Assembly (NCBI GenBank): GCA_004297225.1
Contig: SCUI01000010.1
Span: 434,001-498,000 of the forward strand
Source of the DNA: Lysobacteraceae bacterium
GTDB taxonomy: Bacteria > Pseudomonadota > Gammaproteobacteria > Xanthomonadales > Xanthomonadaceae
DNA: 64,000 nucleotides
Reading direction: 5' to 3'
Part shown: piece after piece, positions 29,451 to 39,181 of the stretch
Layout of the letters: each line of letters opens with the position of its first letter
Numbering within the stretch: the stretch's first letter is position 1
Notes under the pieces: generated by a model
Told to the model about the DNA's origin: nothing
Database searches by the model: none
Seen by the model: only the letters and a program-made list of their open reading frames with translations
Program-made: the position numbers and the translations under genes

Positions 29451-30389
29451 TCAGTACTTGGGGATTGCGGGGTCGGTGTCGGCCCAGGCGTCGATGCCGC
29501 CGGTGACGTTGTAGAGCTCGGTGAAACCCAGCTGGCGGAAGTGGTCGGCGGCGCCGCCGCTGCGCGGACCGTGGTGGCACAGGAAGGCCAGCGGCGTGTC
29601 CCTGGGAAGCGATTCGAGTTCGGCGGTGCCGTTGTCCAGCGTGCGGAAGTCGACCGGGGCCTGCGCCATCGCGCGCTCGTCGATCGGGCGCACGTCCACC
29701 AGCGTCAGCGTGCCGGCGGCGACGCGCGCGGCGGCTTCGGCGGGTGCGAGCTCGCGCACCTTGGCCGGCGCGTTCGGGTTCTCGATCACCAGGCCGCGGC
29801 CGCGGGCGTCGTCCACCCAGTCCAGCGACAGGCCCTCGGCGCGGCGCGCGGAGGCCAGGTCGAACTGCACGCGGATGCCTTCGACCTCGCAGGCGATCGC
29901 GTCGCGGTTCAGTGGTTCGGCCTGCAGCTGCGCGTTGAAGCGCGGGTCCACCGAGACCTGCAGGGCGAAACCTTCGCCGGCGCCGGCCAGCGCCTCGCGC
30001 AGCATCCGCGCGGCGGCCGGGGTGATGTGGATGGTCGGCGGGGTGCGATCGGGCGGCGGCAGGCCGAGCGTGGCCTGCAGGTCGCCGCTGTTGGCCATCT
30101 GCTCGATGATGTCGGCGCCGCCGACCAGCTCGCCGCGGATGTACAGCTGCGGGATCGTCGGCCAGTCGCCGAACACCTTGATGCCCTCGCGGATCTCCGG
30201 GTCCGACAGCACGTCCACGTGCGCGTAGTCGTCGACCCCGGCCGCGGCCAGCGCGGCGGCGGCGCGCGCGGAGAATCCGCATTGCGGCGCGCGCGGTTCG
30301 CCCTTCATGAACAGGACGACCGGGTTGGCGGACAGCAGGGACTCGATGCGGCCGCGCAGGGCGGGATCGAGCGAATCGGCGGCGGGCAT
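29451..30389 (-). CDS. CGFS monothiol glutaredoxin - HesB-like - rhodanese fusion
   Basis: A 312-residue cytoplasmic fusion. Residues 8-105 are a Grx4-type monothiol glutaredoxin with CGFS at 37-40 and WPTIPQLYIRGELVGG, the type that carries 2Fe-2S clusters with glutathione. Residues 118-205 look like a HesB/IscA domain (ITPAAARMLREALA) but lack its three cluster cysteines, with only one Cys at 167. Residues 218-312 are a rhodanese with active-site CHHGPRSGGAA (Cys271). The combination suggests iron-sulfur or persulfide handling. Similar three-part proteins are annotated as Grx4 in Xanthomonadaceae. Confidence 0.9.
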   Translation of the reverse strand: MPAADSLDPALRGRIESLLSANPVVLFMKGEPRAPQCGFSARAAAALAAAGVDDYAHVDVLSDPEIREGIKVFGDWPTIPQLYIRGELVGGADIIEQMANSGDLQATLGLPPPDRTPPTIHITPAAARMLREALAGAGEGFALQVSVDPRFNAQLQAEPLNRDAIACEVEGIRVQFDLASARRAEGLSLDWVDDARGRGLVIENPNAPAKVRELAPAEAAARVAAGTLTLVDVRPIDERAMAQAPVDFRTLDNGTAELESLPRDTPLAFLCHHGPRSGGAADHFRQLGFTELYNVTGGIDAWADTDPAIPKY

Positions 30390-30470
30390 GGCGGCACCAG
30401 GCGACAGGGGGCCGTCATTCTACGCCCGGGCGGTATTGCGCCGGCGCGACGGTCGGGCATGATCAGGAGC

Positions 30471-31253
30471 ATGGGAGGCGCCACTTCACTGCATTCGCCG
30501 CCGCGGCGGCCACGCGTGGCCGCGTGGGCGGCCGTGCTGTCGCAGGCGCTGGTCGCGCTGGCGTGGTGGCGGCTGGGCTGGCGCGTCGGCCTGCCCCTGC
30601 TGCTGGCCAGCCACCTGGTGTTCCTGTGGGGCACGCTGCGGCCACAGTCGGCGCTGTTCGGGCCGGTGCTGGTGCGCCTGCCCACGCGCGAGCCGGTCGT
30701 CTGGCTGACCATCGACGACGGGCCTTCGGACGACACGCCGACCATCCTGGAACTGCTCGACGCCTATGGCGCCAAGGCGACCTTCTTCGTCGTCGCCGAG
30801 CGCGCACGCGCGCGTCCGGAACTGGTGCGCGACATCGTCCGTCGCGGACACACGCTCGGCAACCACAGCGCCAGCCATCCCTCCGCCTGGTTCTGGGCCC
30901 TGGGTCCGCGGCGCATGGCGGCGGAAATCGAACAGGCACAGGCGACGTTGCACGCCATCACCGGCGTCACGCCACGCTGGTTCCGCGCGGTGGTCGGGAT
31001 GGCGAACCCGTTCGTCTCCGCGCCCCTGCACCGGCTGGGGCTGGCGCGCGTGGCGTGGAGCGCGCGCGGCTACGACGCGCTCAGCGCGGACCCGTCGGCG
31101 GTGGTGGCGCGCATCGACCGCGCCCTCGCGCCGGGCGCGATCGTGCTGCTGCACGAGGGTTCGGCCCACGGCCGCAACGTCGAGGCGATCGCGCTGCTGC
31201 TGGAACGGCTGAAGCAGCGCGGCATCCGCTGCGTGCTGCCCGAGGGGTCATGA
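30471..31253 (+). CDS. Polysaccharide deacetylase (NodB homology) family protein
   Basis: A 260-residue carbohydrate esterase family 4 protein. Two N-terminal hydrophobic segments precede the NodB domain, with motif 1 WLTIDDGPSDDT (the Asp-Asp pair), motif 2 HTLGNHSASHPS (the His-x3-His metal site), motif 3 PRWFRAVVGM, and the C-terminal IVLLHEGSAHG. It probably deacetylates a cell-surface sugar from the inner membrane side. The ATG at 30471 has AGGAGC at the right distance, and an ATG at 30459 would add four residues. It overlaps the convergent methyltransferase by six bases. Confidence 0.9.
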   Translation: MGGATSLHSPPRRPRVAAWAAVLSQALVALAWWRLGWRVGLPLLLASHLVFLWGTLRPQSALFGPVLVRLPTREPVVWLTIDDGPSDDTPTILELLDAYGAKATFFVVAERARARPELVRDIVRRGHTLGNHSASHPSAWFWALGPRRMAAEIEQAQATLHAITGVTPRWFRAVVGMANPFVSAPLHRLGLARVAWSARGYDALSADPSAVVARIDRALAPGAIVLLHEGSAHGRNVEAIALLLERLKQRGIRCVLPEGS

Positions 31254-31937
31254 CGGCCGCGTGGCGACGACGCGCCAGTTGTTGAACGGTGTCCTGCCGT
31301 AGAGCGGGGTGAACTCGGACACCAGGCCGGCCGCATCGAACTTCGCGCGCAGCGCGTCGGCCCGTGGATAACGCTGTGGTCCGGCGTTCATCCAGCGCAG
31401 CGTGCGCGAGATCGCGTCGATTCCGCGCGTGGTGCGCGCGCGCAGGCTGCCGTCGTCCAGCCCGGTGCGGATCAGCAGGCGCGCACCGGGCGTGAGCATC
31501 GCCACCGCGGCATCGAGGATCGCTTCCTGCGCAAGTGGCGACACGAACTGCAGCACGTCGAGGATCGCGACGTTGCCCCGGTGCGCGGGGATGCCACGCG
31601 CCAGGTCCACGCAATCGAACCGCACCTCGCGCAGGCCGGCATTCGCCGCCGCGCCGCGGGCGCGCCCGATCTTGCGTGCATCGCTGTCCACGCCGCGATA
31701 CGGCAGGTCGAGGCCGGCGTCGCGCAGCGCGTGCGCCAGCAGGCCGATGCCGCAGCCCAGGTCCAGCAGCGGCGCCTGGTGGCCGCGCAATCCGGCGACG
31801 ATGCCCGGGTACAGCGGGTCGCTGCCGAGCTTGGCGCGCGCATAGAAGTAATGCATGCGGTTGCCGTACCAGCGCCCGGGCCGGAACGCGCGGGCGATGC
31901 GCCGCGCGCTGGCGCCATCGAGCGCCGAGGCGCTCAT
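31248..31937 (-). CDS. Class I SAM-dependent methyltransferase
   Basis: A 229-residue methyltransferase with the glycine-rich SAM site PLLDLGCGIGLLAHAL, the acidic strand-2 end YRGVDSDARKI, and VAILDVLQFVSPLAQ as motif post-III. An N-terminal helical segment (residues 1-45) includes RWYGNRMHYFYARAKLGSDP, which resembles the N-terminus of some lipid or polyketide-linked methyltransferases. The substrate is unknown. The start overlaps the upstream GDSL hydrolase stop by four bases, so the two are co-transcribed. Confidence 0.87.
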   Translation of the reverse strand: MSASALDGASARRIARAFRPGRWYGNRMHYFYARAKLGSDPLYPGIVAGLRGHQAPLLDLGCGIGLLAHALRDAGLDLPYRGVDSDARKIGRARGAAANAGLREVRFDCVDLARGIPAHRGNVAILDVLQFVSPLAQEAILDAAVAMLTPGARLLIRTGLDDGSLRARTTRGIDAISRTLRWMNAGPQRYPRADALRAKFDAAGLVSEFTPLYGRTPFNNWRVVATRPS

Positions 31938-32545
31938 GCGCCGTCGGACAGCAACTGGCTGGCCACCGGCAACGCGGCCGCCGCCCACAACGCGTGCATC
32001 GCCGCGGAGGGATGCAGGCCGTCGTCGGCCAGCATCGCCGGTTCGGCGCCGTGCGCGCGCGAGGCCGCGGTGATGTCGACGCAGGCGACGCCGAGCGATT
32101 CGCCCACTTCGCAGGCGGCGGCATTGAACGCGTCGAGCTCGCGCGACACCCGGGCCAGGTCGCGACCGGATCCGGCGCCAAAGCGGGTGGCGCCCCAGTC
32201 GGGGATGGTGAGGACGAGCACGTGGTCGGCGTGGCCGCCGGCCAGTGCGATCGCGCGCCGCAGCAGGGCCTCGAACTGTTCGACGTATTCGTCGAGGGCG
32301 CGGCCGCGATACTGGTTGTTGACGCCGACCAGCAGGGTGACGAAGTCCCAGCTTCCCAGCGGCTCGGCCGCGTCCATCGCGTCGGACAGCTCGTCGGTGG
32401 TCCAGCCGGTGGTGGCGATCACGCGCGGATCGTCGACCGCGAGGCCCTGCGCCCGCAACCCGCGCGCCAGCACATCCGGCCACCGCGCATCGGCAGCCAC
32501 CCCCTCGCCCACCGTATAACTATCCCCCAGCGCCAGGTACTTCAT
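31934..32545 (-). CDS. SGNH/GDSL hydrolase
   Basis: A 203-residue esterase/lipase-like protein without a signal peptide. Block I YLALGDSYTVGEG holds the nucleophilic serine, block III is LLVGVNNQYRG (the GxN oxyanion residue), and block V DDGLHPSAAMHALWA holds the catalytic Asp-x-x-His. These are the four SGNH residues in the expected order. The substrate is unknown. A 104-base imperfect palindrome lies 22 bases upstream of its start. Confidence 0.92.
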   Translation of the reverse strand: MKYLALGDSYTVGEGVAADARWPDVLARGLRAQGLAVDDPRVIATTGWTTDELSDAMDAAEPLGSWDFVTLLVGVNNQYRGRALDEYVEQFEALLRRAIALAGGHADHVLVLTIPDWGATRFGAGSGRDLARVSRELDAFNAAACEVGESLGVACVDITAASRAHGAEPAMLADDGLHPSAAMHALWAAAALPVASQLLSDGA

Positions 32546-32566
32546 GTTCGCTGCACCTGAAAGGTC

Positions 32567-32670
32567 TTTTTGACGCGGATCAGAGCCGATGAAAACGGAT
32601 CAGGGCGGATCAATCAATATAAATATATCCGCTCTTGTCCGTACTTATCCGCGTTGATCCGCGTCAAAAA
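32567..32670. repeat. 104-bp imperfect palindrome rich in GCGGATCA
   Basis: The outer arms are perfectly complementary over 16 bases (TTTTTGACGCGGATCA at 32567-32582 and its complement at 32655-32670). Inward, the arms stay alignable with further GCGGAT/CGGATCA units down to an AT-rich centre (CAATATAAATATAT). It lies between the aminotransferase stop and the GDSL hydrolase start, both minus strand. Neither strand has a T-run after the stem, so it is not a standard terminator. It looks like a dispersed intergenic repeat. Confidence 0.88.
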
Positions 32671-32676
32671 CAAGAA

Positions 32677-33924
32677 TCAAGCCGCGGCGGTGTCCCGTTT
32701 CCTGGCGATGCGGGAAAGCAGGCGGTCGATGCGGGTGAAGACTTCGCGGAGGGTGTCGGCTTCCGGGAGCAGGGTGACGCGGAAGTGGTTGCGCCAGGGG
32801 ACGTTGAAGCTCGAGCCCGGGACCACCAGCACGCCTTCCTCTTCCATCAATCGCAGCGCGAAGGCGTGGTCGTCGAAATGGCGCGCGGCCTCGCCCACCA
32901 CCGCCGGGAATCCGTACAGCGCACCCTGCGGCGCGACCAGCGACAGGTGCTCGCTCGCCGCACAGGCTTCGACCAGCGCCCGGCGCGAATCGTGCAGCCG
33001 CCCGCCCGGCGCGGTCAACGCGCCGATCGTGTCCTCGCCGTGCAGCGCCTGCTCCACCGCGAACTGCCCGGGCACGTTTGCGCACAGCCGCAGCGCGCCG
33101 AGCAGGTCCAGCGCGTGGTGGAAATCGCCGCTGGCCAGCGGATCCCCGCTCAGCACCGCCCAGCCGACGCGCCAGCCACAGGCACGATGCACCTTCGACA
33201 GCCCGCCGAACGACAGGCACGGATGCTCGCCGGCCAGCGGCGCCAGCGGTTCGAACACGGCATCGTCGTAGGTGATGCCGTCGTAGATTTCGTCGGCCAT
33301 CAGCAGCAGCCCGCGCCTGGCCGCCACGGCGACGATGCGCTCCAGCAGCGCGCGCGGATACACCGCACCGGTCGGATTGTTCGGGTTGATCAGCACGATC
33401 GCGCGCGTGCGCGGCGTCACCAACGCCTCGATTTCGTCCGGATCGGGCAGGAAACCGTGTTCCGGGCGGCAGGGGTAATAGACCGGCTTGCCGTCGTTGA
33501 GGATCGTCGCCGCGGACCACAGCGGATAGTCGGGCGAGGGCAGCAGCACCTCGTCGCCGGGGTCCAGCAGCGCACGCAGCGACAGGTCGATCAATTCGCT
33601 GACGCCGTTGCCGATGAACACGCGCCCGGACGCCGCGTTCGGCGTGCCACGCTGGCGATGGAACGCGGCGATCGCCTCGCGCGCGGCGGGCAGGCCCTGC
33701 TGGTGCGTGTACGGATCGGTGTCGGCGATGCGCTCGGCGATCGCGCGCTGCAGGTGCTCGGGCGCGCGGAAGCCGAACGCGCCCGGGTTGCCGATGTTGA
33801 GCTTGATCAGATGGTGGCCGGCGGCCTCCAGTTCGCGGGCGCGGCGGGCCAGCTCGCCGCGGATCTCGTAACGGACGGCGGACAGGCGCTCGCGGGTCTT
33901 CAGGGGGGCCACGGGTGCTTCCAT
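32677..33924 (-). CDS. PLP-dependent aminotransferase (AlaA-like)
   Basis: A 415-residue fold-type I aminotransferase resembling the alanine-synthesising AlaA/AlaC group. It shows LIKLNIGNPGAFGF near the N-terminus, the substrate-pocket YTHQQGLPAAREAIA, LINPNNPTGAVYP, LLMADEIYDGITYDD, and the PLP-binding region FGGLSKVHRACGWRVGW with the Schiff-base lysine. The C-terminal FNVPWRNHFRVTLLP supplies the substrate-carboxylate arginine. An ATG at 33924 is preferred, because the upstream extension would be encoded by a palindromic repeat. It is divergent from rsgA. Confidence 0.9.
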   Translation of the reverse strand: MEAPVAPLKTRERLSAVRYEIRGELARRARELEAAGHHLIKLNIGNPGAFGFRAPEHLQRAIAERIADTDPYTHQQGLPAAREAIAAFHRQRGTPNAASGRVFIGNGVSELIDLSLRALLDPGDEVLLPSPDYPLWSAATILNDGKPVYYPCRPEHGFLPDPDEIEALVTPRTRAIVLINPNNPTGAVYPRALLERIVAVAARRGLLLMADEIYDGITYDDAVFEPLAPLAGEHPCLSFGGLSKVHRACGWRVGWAVLSGDPLASGDFHHALDLLGALRLCANVPGQFAVEQALHGEDTIGALTAPGGRLHDSRRALVEACAASEHLSLVAPQGALYGFPAVVGEAARHFDDHAFALRLMEEEGVLVVPGSSFNVPWRNHFRVTLLPEADTLREVFTRIDRLLSRIARKRDTAAA

Positions 33925-33942
33925 GCATGCGGGAGTCCCATT

Positions 33943-33965
33943 GTAGGAGCGGCGCAAGCCGCGAC
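33943..33965 (+). repeat. GTAGGAGC-type REP palindrome
   Basis: GTAGGAGCGGCGCAAGCC followed by GCGAC, in the 68-base gap between the divergent starts of the aminotransferase and rsgA genes. It is nearly identical to the complement of the copy at 22453. Being in a divergent promoter gap it cannot be a terminator for either neighbour. Confidence 0.88.
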
Positions 33966-33992
33966 AACGTCAACGTGCGGCACAATCCGCAC

Positions 33993-35060
33993 ATGGATGA
34001 TGTGCGCGCCATCGGCTGGCCCTATCCAGGCGGGATCGAGGATCCCGACTGGGCCGCCCTGTGCGCCAGCCATCCCGATGCCCGCCCCGCCCGGGTGGTG
34101 GCACAGCACCGCAGCGGCTACCTGGTGGCCGAGGCGCCGGGCGAGTCCGTGGCGGTGGAATCGCCGCCGGCCTGGCAGCGGCCCAGCGGCTATCGCAAGG
34201 GCCTGGTCGCGCCGGAAGAGCGCGCCGCGGTCGGCGATTGGGTGCTGGTGGAACAGGGCAAGATCGTCTCCCTGCTGCCGCGGCACTCGGCGATCAAGCG
34301 CGGCGCCGCCGGCGAGCATTACAAGCAGCAGCTGATCGCCGCCAACGTCGACACCGTGTTCGTGGTCTGCGGCCTGGACGCCGATTTCAACCTGCGCCGG
34401 ATCGAGCGCTACCTGCTGCTGGTGCAGGGCAGCGGCGCGGGCGCGGTGGTGGTGTTGACCAAGGCGGACAAGGCGAGGGACCAGGACCCGGGCAGCGTGG
34501 GCGGTGCCCTGGCCATGCTGGTGGACAACCTGCCCCCCGGAACCAGGGTGTTCGCGGTCAACGCCAAGGATCCGGCGACGGTCGAGGTGCTGGCGCCGTG
34601 GCTGCAACCCGGCAACACCATCGTGTTGGTCGGCTCCTCGGGCGCGGGCAAGTCGACGCTGACCAACACGCTGCTCGGCACCGAGAAAATGAAGACCGGC
34701 GAGGTGCGCGCCGGCGACGATCGCGGCCGCCACACCACCACCCACCGCGCGCTGGTGCCGTTGCCGTCGGGCGCTTGCCTGATCGACACGCCCGGCATGC
34801 GCGAGCTCAAACCCACCGGCGAGGAAGACGTCGCCGAGAGTTTCAACGATATCGAGGCGCTGGCGGAGCAGTGCAGGTTCCGCGATTGCCGGCACGCGAA
34901 GGAGCCGGGATGCGCGGTGCGCGCCGCGATCGAAGCGGGCGAACTCGACGCCGAGCGTTACGCCAATTTCGTCAAGCTGCGCGACGAGGTTGCCGGCGCC
35001 GCCGGTCGCCTGGCCACGCGCCTGGCGCAGAAGGCGAACGAGAAGAACGGCAAGCGCTGA
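33993..35060 (+). CDS. rsgA: Small ribosomal subunit biogenesis GTPase RsgA
   Basis: A 355-residue circularly permuted GTPase that matures the 30S subunit. The order is G4 VVLTKADKARD, then G1 LVGSSGAGKSTLTNTL, then G3 LIDTPGMRELKPT, which is the permuted arrangement. An OB-fold precedes it and a zinc-binding C-terminal domain follows, with ligands in CRFRDCRHAKEPGCAV. Length is normal. The ATG at 33993 is close to the repeat at 33943. It converges with the following membrane protein gene across a GTAG repeat. Confidence 0.94.
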   Translation: MDDVRAIGWPYPGGIEDPDWAALCASHPDARPARVVAQHRSGYLVAEAPGESVAVESPPAWQRPSGYRKGLVAPEERAAVGDWVLVEQGKIVSLLPRHSAIKRGAAGEHYKQQLIAANVDTVFVVCGLDADFNLRRIERYLLLVQGSGAGAVVVLTKADKARDQDPGSVGGALAMLVDNLPPGTRVFAVNAKDPATVEVLAPWLQPGNTIVLVGSSGAGKSTLTNTLLGTEKMKTGEVRAGDDRGRHTTTHRALVPLPSGACLIDTPGMRELKPTGEEDVAESFNDIEALAEQCRFRDCRHAKEPGCAVRAAIEAGELDAERYANFVKLRDEVAGAAGRLATRLAQKANEKNGKR

Positions 35061-35067
35061 ACAAGCC

Positions 35068-35090
35068 AGCCGACCATGGGTCGGCTCTAC
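35068..35090 (-). repeat. GTAG-type REP palindrome (copy 6)
   Basis: A 23-base copy between the convergent rsgA and membrane-protein genes. Its GTAG end (minus strand, 35087-35090) supplies the TAG stop of the membrane protein gene. The position fits a bidirectional terminator. Confidence 0.93.
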
Positions 35091-36412
35091 AAGGGGGTGA
35101 TGCGTCCGTCGCGCTGGATCACCGCGTCCGCCGGCGCATCGGCCGGCACCAGCTGCACGCGGTCGTCGATGGCGACGCCGCGGTACGACGGGATTTCGAA
35201 CGTCAGCCGCCGGAAGATCCACTCGTCCGCATCGGTCGCCACCCGCAGCCGCAACGGCGGCTCGGTCTCCGCCCGCACCGCATCCGCGAGCGCCGGCGAG
35301 AACACCGCCTGCACGTTTCCGACATAACGGGTCGTGCGCATCACGTTGACGCCGTGCCATACGCAGGCCAACGCGGCGAGCGCGAGCGCCACGCGAGCCC
35401 AGCGCGGTGCGCGCGCCCAGGCCGCGGCGGCGGCCAGCGTCGCCAGTGCGGCGAAACCATAGCCGTACTGGTTGCTCGCCGCCGACATCGGCAGCACCGG
35501 CGCCAGCGCCGCGGCGCCGCCGAGCAGGAAGAACAGTGCCAGCCGCGGGTGCGCGCGCCAGCACGCCGCGACCACGCCGAGCCACAGCAGGCCGGCCAGC
35601 GCCAGGCTGCCGCCGAAGCCGCGCGCCAGCGTGTTGAAGATCTCGAACACCGGCGGCAGGAAGGGGAACAGCTGGTATTCCAGCCAGTGCCGCGGCACCT
35701 GCGCGGGATCGACCTGGTAGGCCGCGGCGCCGTCGGGCGCATGCAGCAGCACGGGGAGGCGCAAGGCGAGGTAGGCGAGGACGACGAAGGCCGCGACGAT
35801 GGTGGCGATCAGGAGGCGGCGGCGCAGCGGTGGCGCGGCTTGCGCCGCTCCCGCAAGGCAGAGCCAGGCGACGCCGAGGATCGCGGGAATGACCACCGCG
35901 GCTTCCTTCGCAAGCAATGCGGCAGTCGTGAGCAGCAGCGTGCCGGCGACCAGCAGCCAGGCGCGCACGCCGCCCGCCACCAGCAGCGCCACCAGCAGCG
36001 CGCACGACACCCACGCCAGGTCGCCGATGGTCCCGATCCAGCCATGCACGTAAGCCGCATACGGGCCGAGCGCGAACACCAGCGCGCCGATCGCCGCCGG
36101 CCACGCCGCCACCCCGAGCCGCCGCGCCAGCACGCAGGCAAGCCCCGCGTTCGCCGCGCCCCAGCCGACCAGCAGCGCATGGAACAGTTGCGGCGTGTCG
36201 AACAGGTGCCGGGAAAGCCACAGCCACAGGTTGAAGGTCAGCGGCCGGTACTGGAACGACGCGACATCGAGCCATGGCACCCACTGGATCGGCCCGGAGT
36301 TGCCGGCGAACGACGCCCATTGCAGCTCGTCGTGGCTGAAGTAGCCGGGGTTGGTCCAGAGCAGCCAGGAACCGAGGAAGGCGAGGGCGAACACCGCGAC
36401 GAATGCCCCCAT
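35087..36412 (-). CDS. Polytopic membrane protein (glycosyltransferase-39/ArnT-like pattern)
   Basis: A 441-residue membrane protein with about ten hydrophobic segments. After the first segment comes the loop YFSHDELQWASFAG with an acidic DE pair, and then WVPWLDVASFQYRPLTFNLWLW. That loop recalls dolichol-phosphate-mannose-type GT-C glycosyltransferases, but no family motif is decisive. The start at 36412 is chosen. An ATG at 36478 would add 22 residues encoded entirely by an inverted repeat. A second copy of that repeat lies inside the gene at 35833-35852, where it encodes the loop AGAAQAAPPLRRR. The stop is in a GTAG repeat. Confidence 0.75.
   Translation of the reverse strand: MGAFVAVFALAFLGSWLLWTNPGYFSHDELQWASFAGNSGPIQWVPWLDVASFQYRPLTFNLWLWLSRHLFDTPQLFHALLVGWGAANAGLACVLARRLGVAAWPAAIGALVFALGPYAAYVHGWIGTIGDLAWVSCALLVALLVAGGVRAWLLVAGTLLLTTAALLAKEAAVVIPAILGVAWLCLAGAAQAAPPLRRRLLIATIVAAFVVLAYLALRLPVLLHAPDGAAAYQVDPAQVPRHWLEYQLFPFLPPVFEIFNTLARGFGGSLALAGLLWLGVVAACWRAHPRLALFFLLGGAAALAPVLPMSAASNQYGYGFAALATLAAAAAWARAPRWARVALALAALACVWHGVNVMRTTRYVGNVQAVFSPALADAVRAETEPPLRLRVATDADEWIFRRLTFEIPSYRGVAIDDRVQLVPADAPADAVIQRDGRITPL
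35833..35852 (-). repeat. GTAGGAGC-type REP core inside a coding region
   Basis: GCGCGGCTTGCGCCGCTCCC, lacking the TAC end, within the membrane protein gene. It is translated in frame on the minus strand as GAAQAAPP, presumably in a loop between membrane segments. It may be chance in GC-rich Ala/Arg coding sequence, but the match to the other copies is close. Confidence 0.6.
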
Positions 36413-36468
36413 GTGGGAGCGGCGCAAGCCGCGACTGGCGGATGTCGCGGCTTGCGCCGCTCCCACAT
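36411..36468. repeat. Perfect 25-bp inverted repeat (paired GTAGGAGC-type REPs)
   Basis: Two perfectly complementary 25-base arms (36411-36435 and 36444-36468, each carrying GGGAGCGGCGCAAGCCGCG or its complement) with an 8-base loop. It overlaps the predicted start codon of the membrane protein gene and lies 115 bases upstream of maeB on the other side. It can form a very stable hairpin in the leader of the minus-strand mRNA. Confidence 0.93.
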
Positions 36469-36583
36469 CGAAGGCCATCGCTGTCTCTTTTCCCCTGATC
36501 ACCCGATCCCCTCCATTGTGCGTCAGCGGCGCCGCCGCGGCGACCGGGCTAGACTGGCAGGCCCGCCTCCACGCTGCCTGAAG

Positions 36584-38983
<2,400 letters not shown>

Positions 38984-38992
38984 CGCATTCCA

Positions 38993-39060
38993 GTAGAGCC
39001 GACCCATGGTCGGCTGGGCTCCTGCCAGGAATCTCCAAGCCGACCATGGGTCGGCTCTAC
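38993..39060. repeat. Paired inverted GTAG-type REPs (copies 7 and 8)
   Basis: Elements at 38993-39015 and 39038-39060 in inverted orientation with a 22-base spacer (GGGCTCCTGCCAGGAATC...), ten bases after the maeB stop. Its total length is identical to that of the pair at 21006, and the spacer sequences are alignable, so the pair behaves as one repeat unit. Confidence 0.93.
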
Positions 39061-39067
39061 AAAAACG

Positions 39068-39099
39068 CCCGGGTGATTTGAATTTTGAATTCACCCGGA
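39068..39099. other. Hairpin in the maeB-aceE gap
   Basis: CCGGGTGA and TCACCCGG form a perfect 8-base stem with a loop of about 14 AT-rich bases (TTTGAATTTTGAAT). It follows the REP pair and precedes aceE by about 80 bases. No T-run follows, so a terminator role is weak. It could be an operator-like dyad for aceE regulation. Confidence 0.5.
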
Positions 39100-39138
39100 A
39101 CAAATCATCCCGCCCCGCCCGCAACCGCTTCCGCGGGC

Positions 39139-39144
39139 TAGAAT
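39139..39144 (+). promoter_or_regulatory. Possible -10 element of aceE
   Basis: TAGAAT in the context GGGCTAGAATCGG, 37 bases before the aceE ATG. The position suits a -10 box, but no good -35 match is seen 17 bases upstream, so this is tentative. Confidence 0.35.
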
Positions 39145-39181
39145 CGGCCGGATAAGCCGACAGAAACCCGAGAACGCCCCC

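Noticed and set aside
34061-36583. A plus-strand open frame continuing upstream of maeB for about 840 codons
   Set aside because: It overlaps rsgA in another frame and the membrane protein antisense, has Arg/Gly/His-rich low-complexity translation, and contains no family motif before the true maeB start at 36584.
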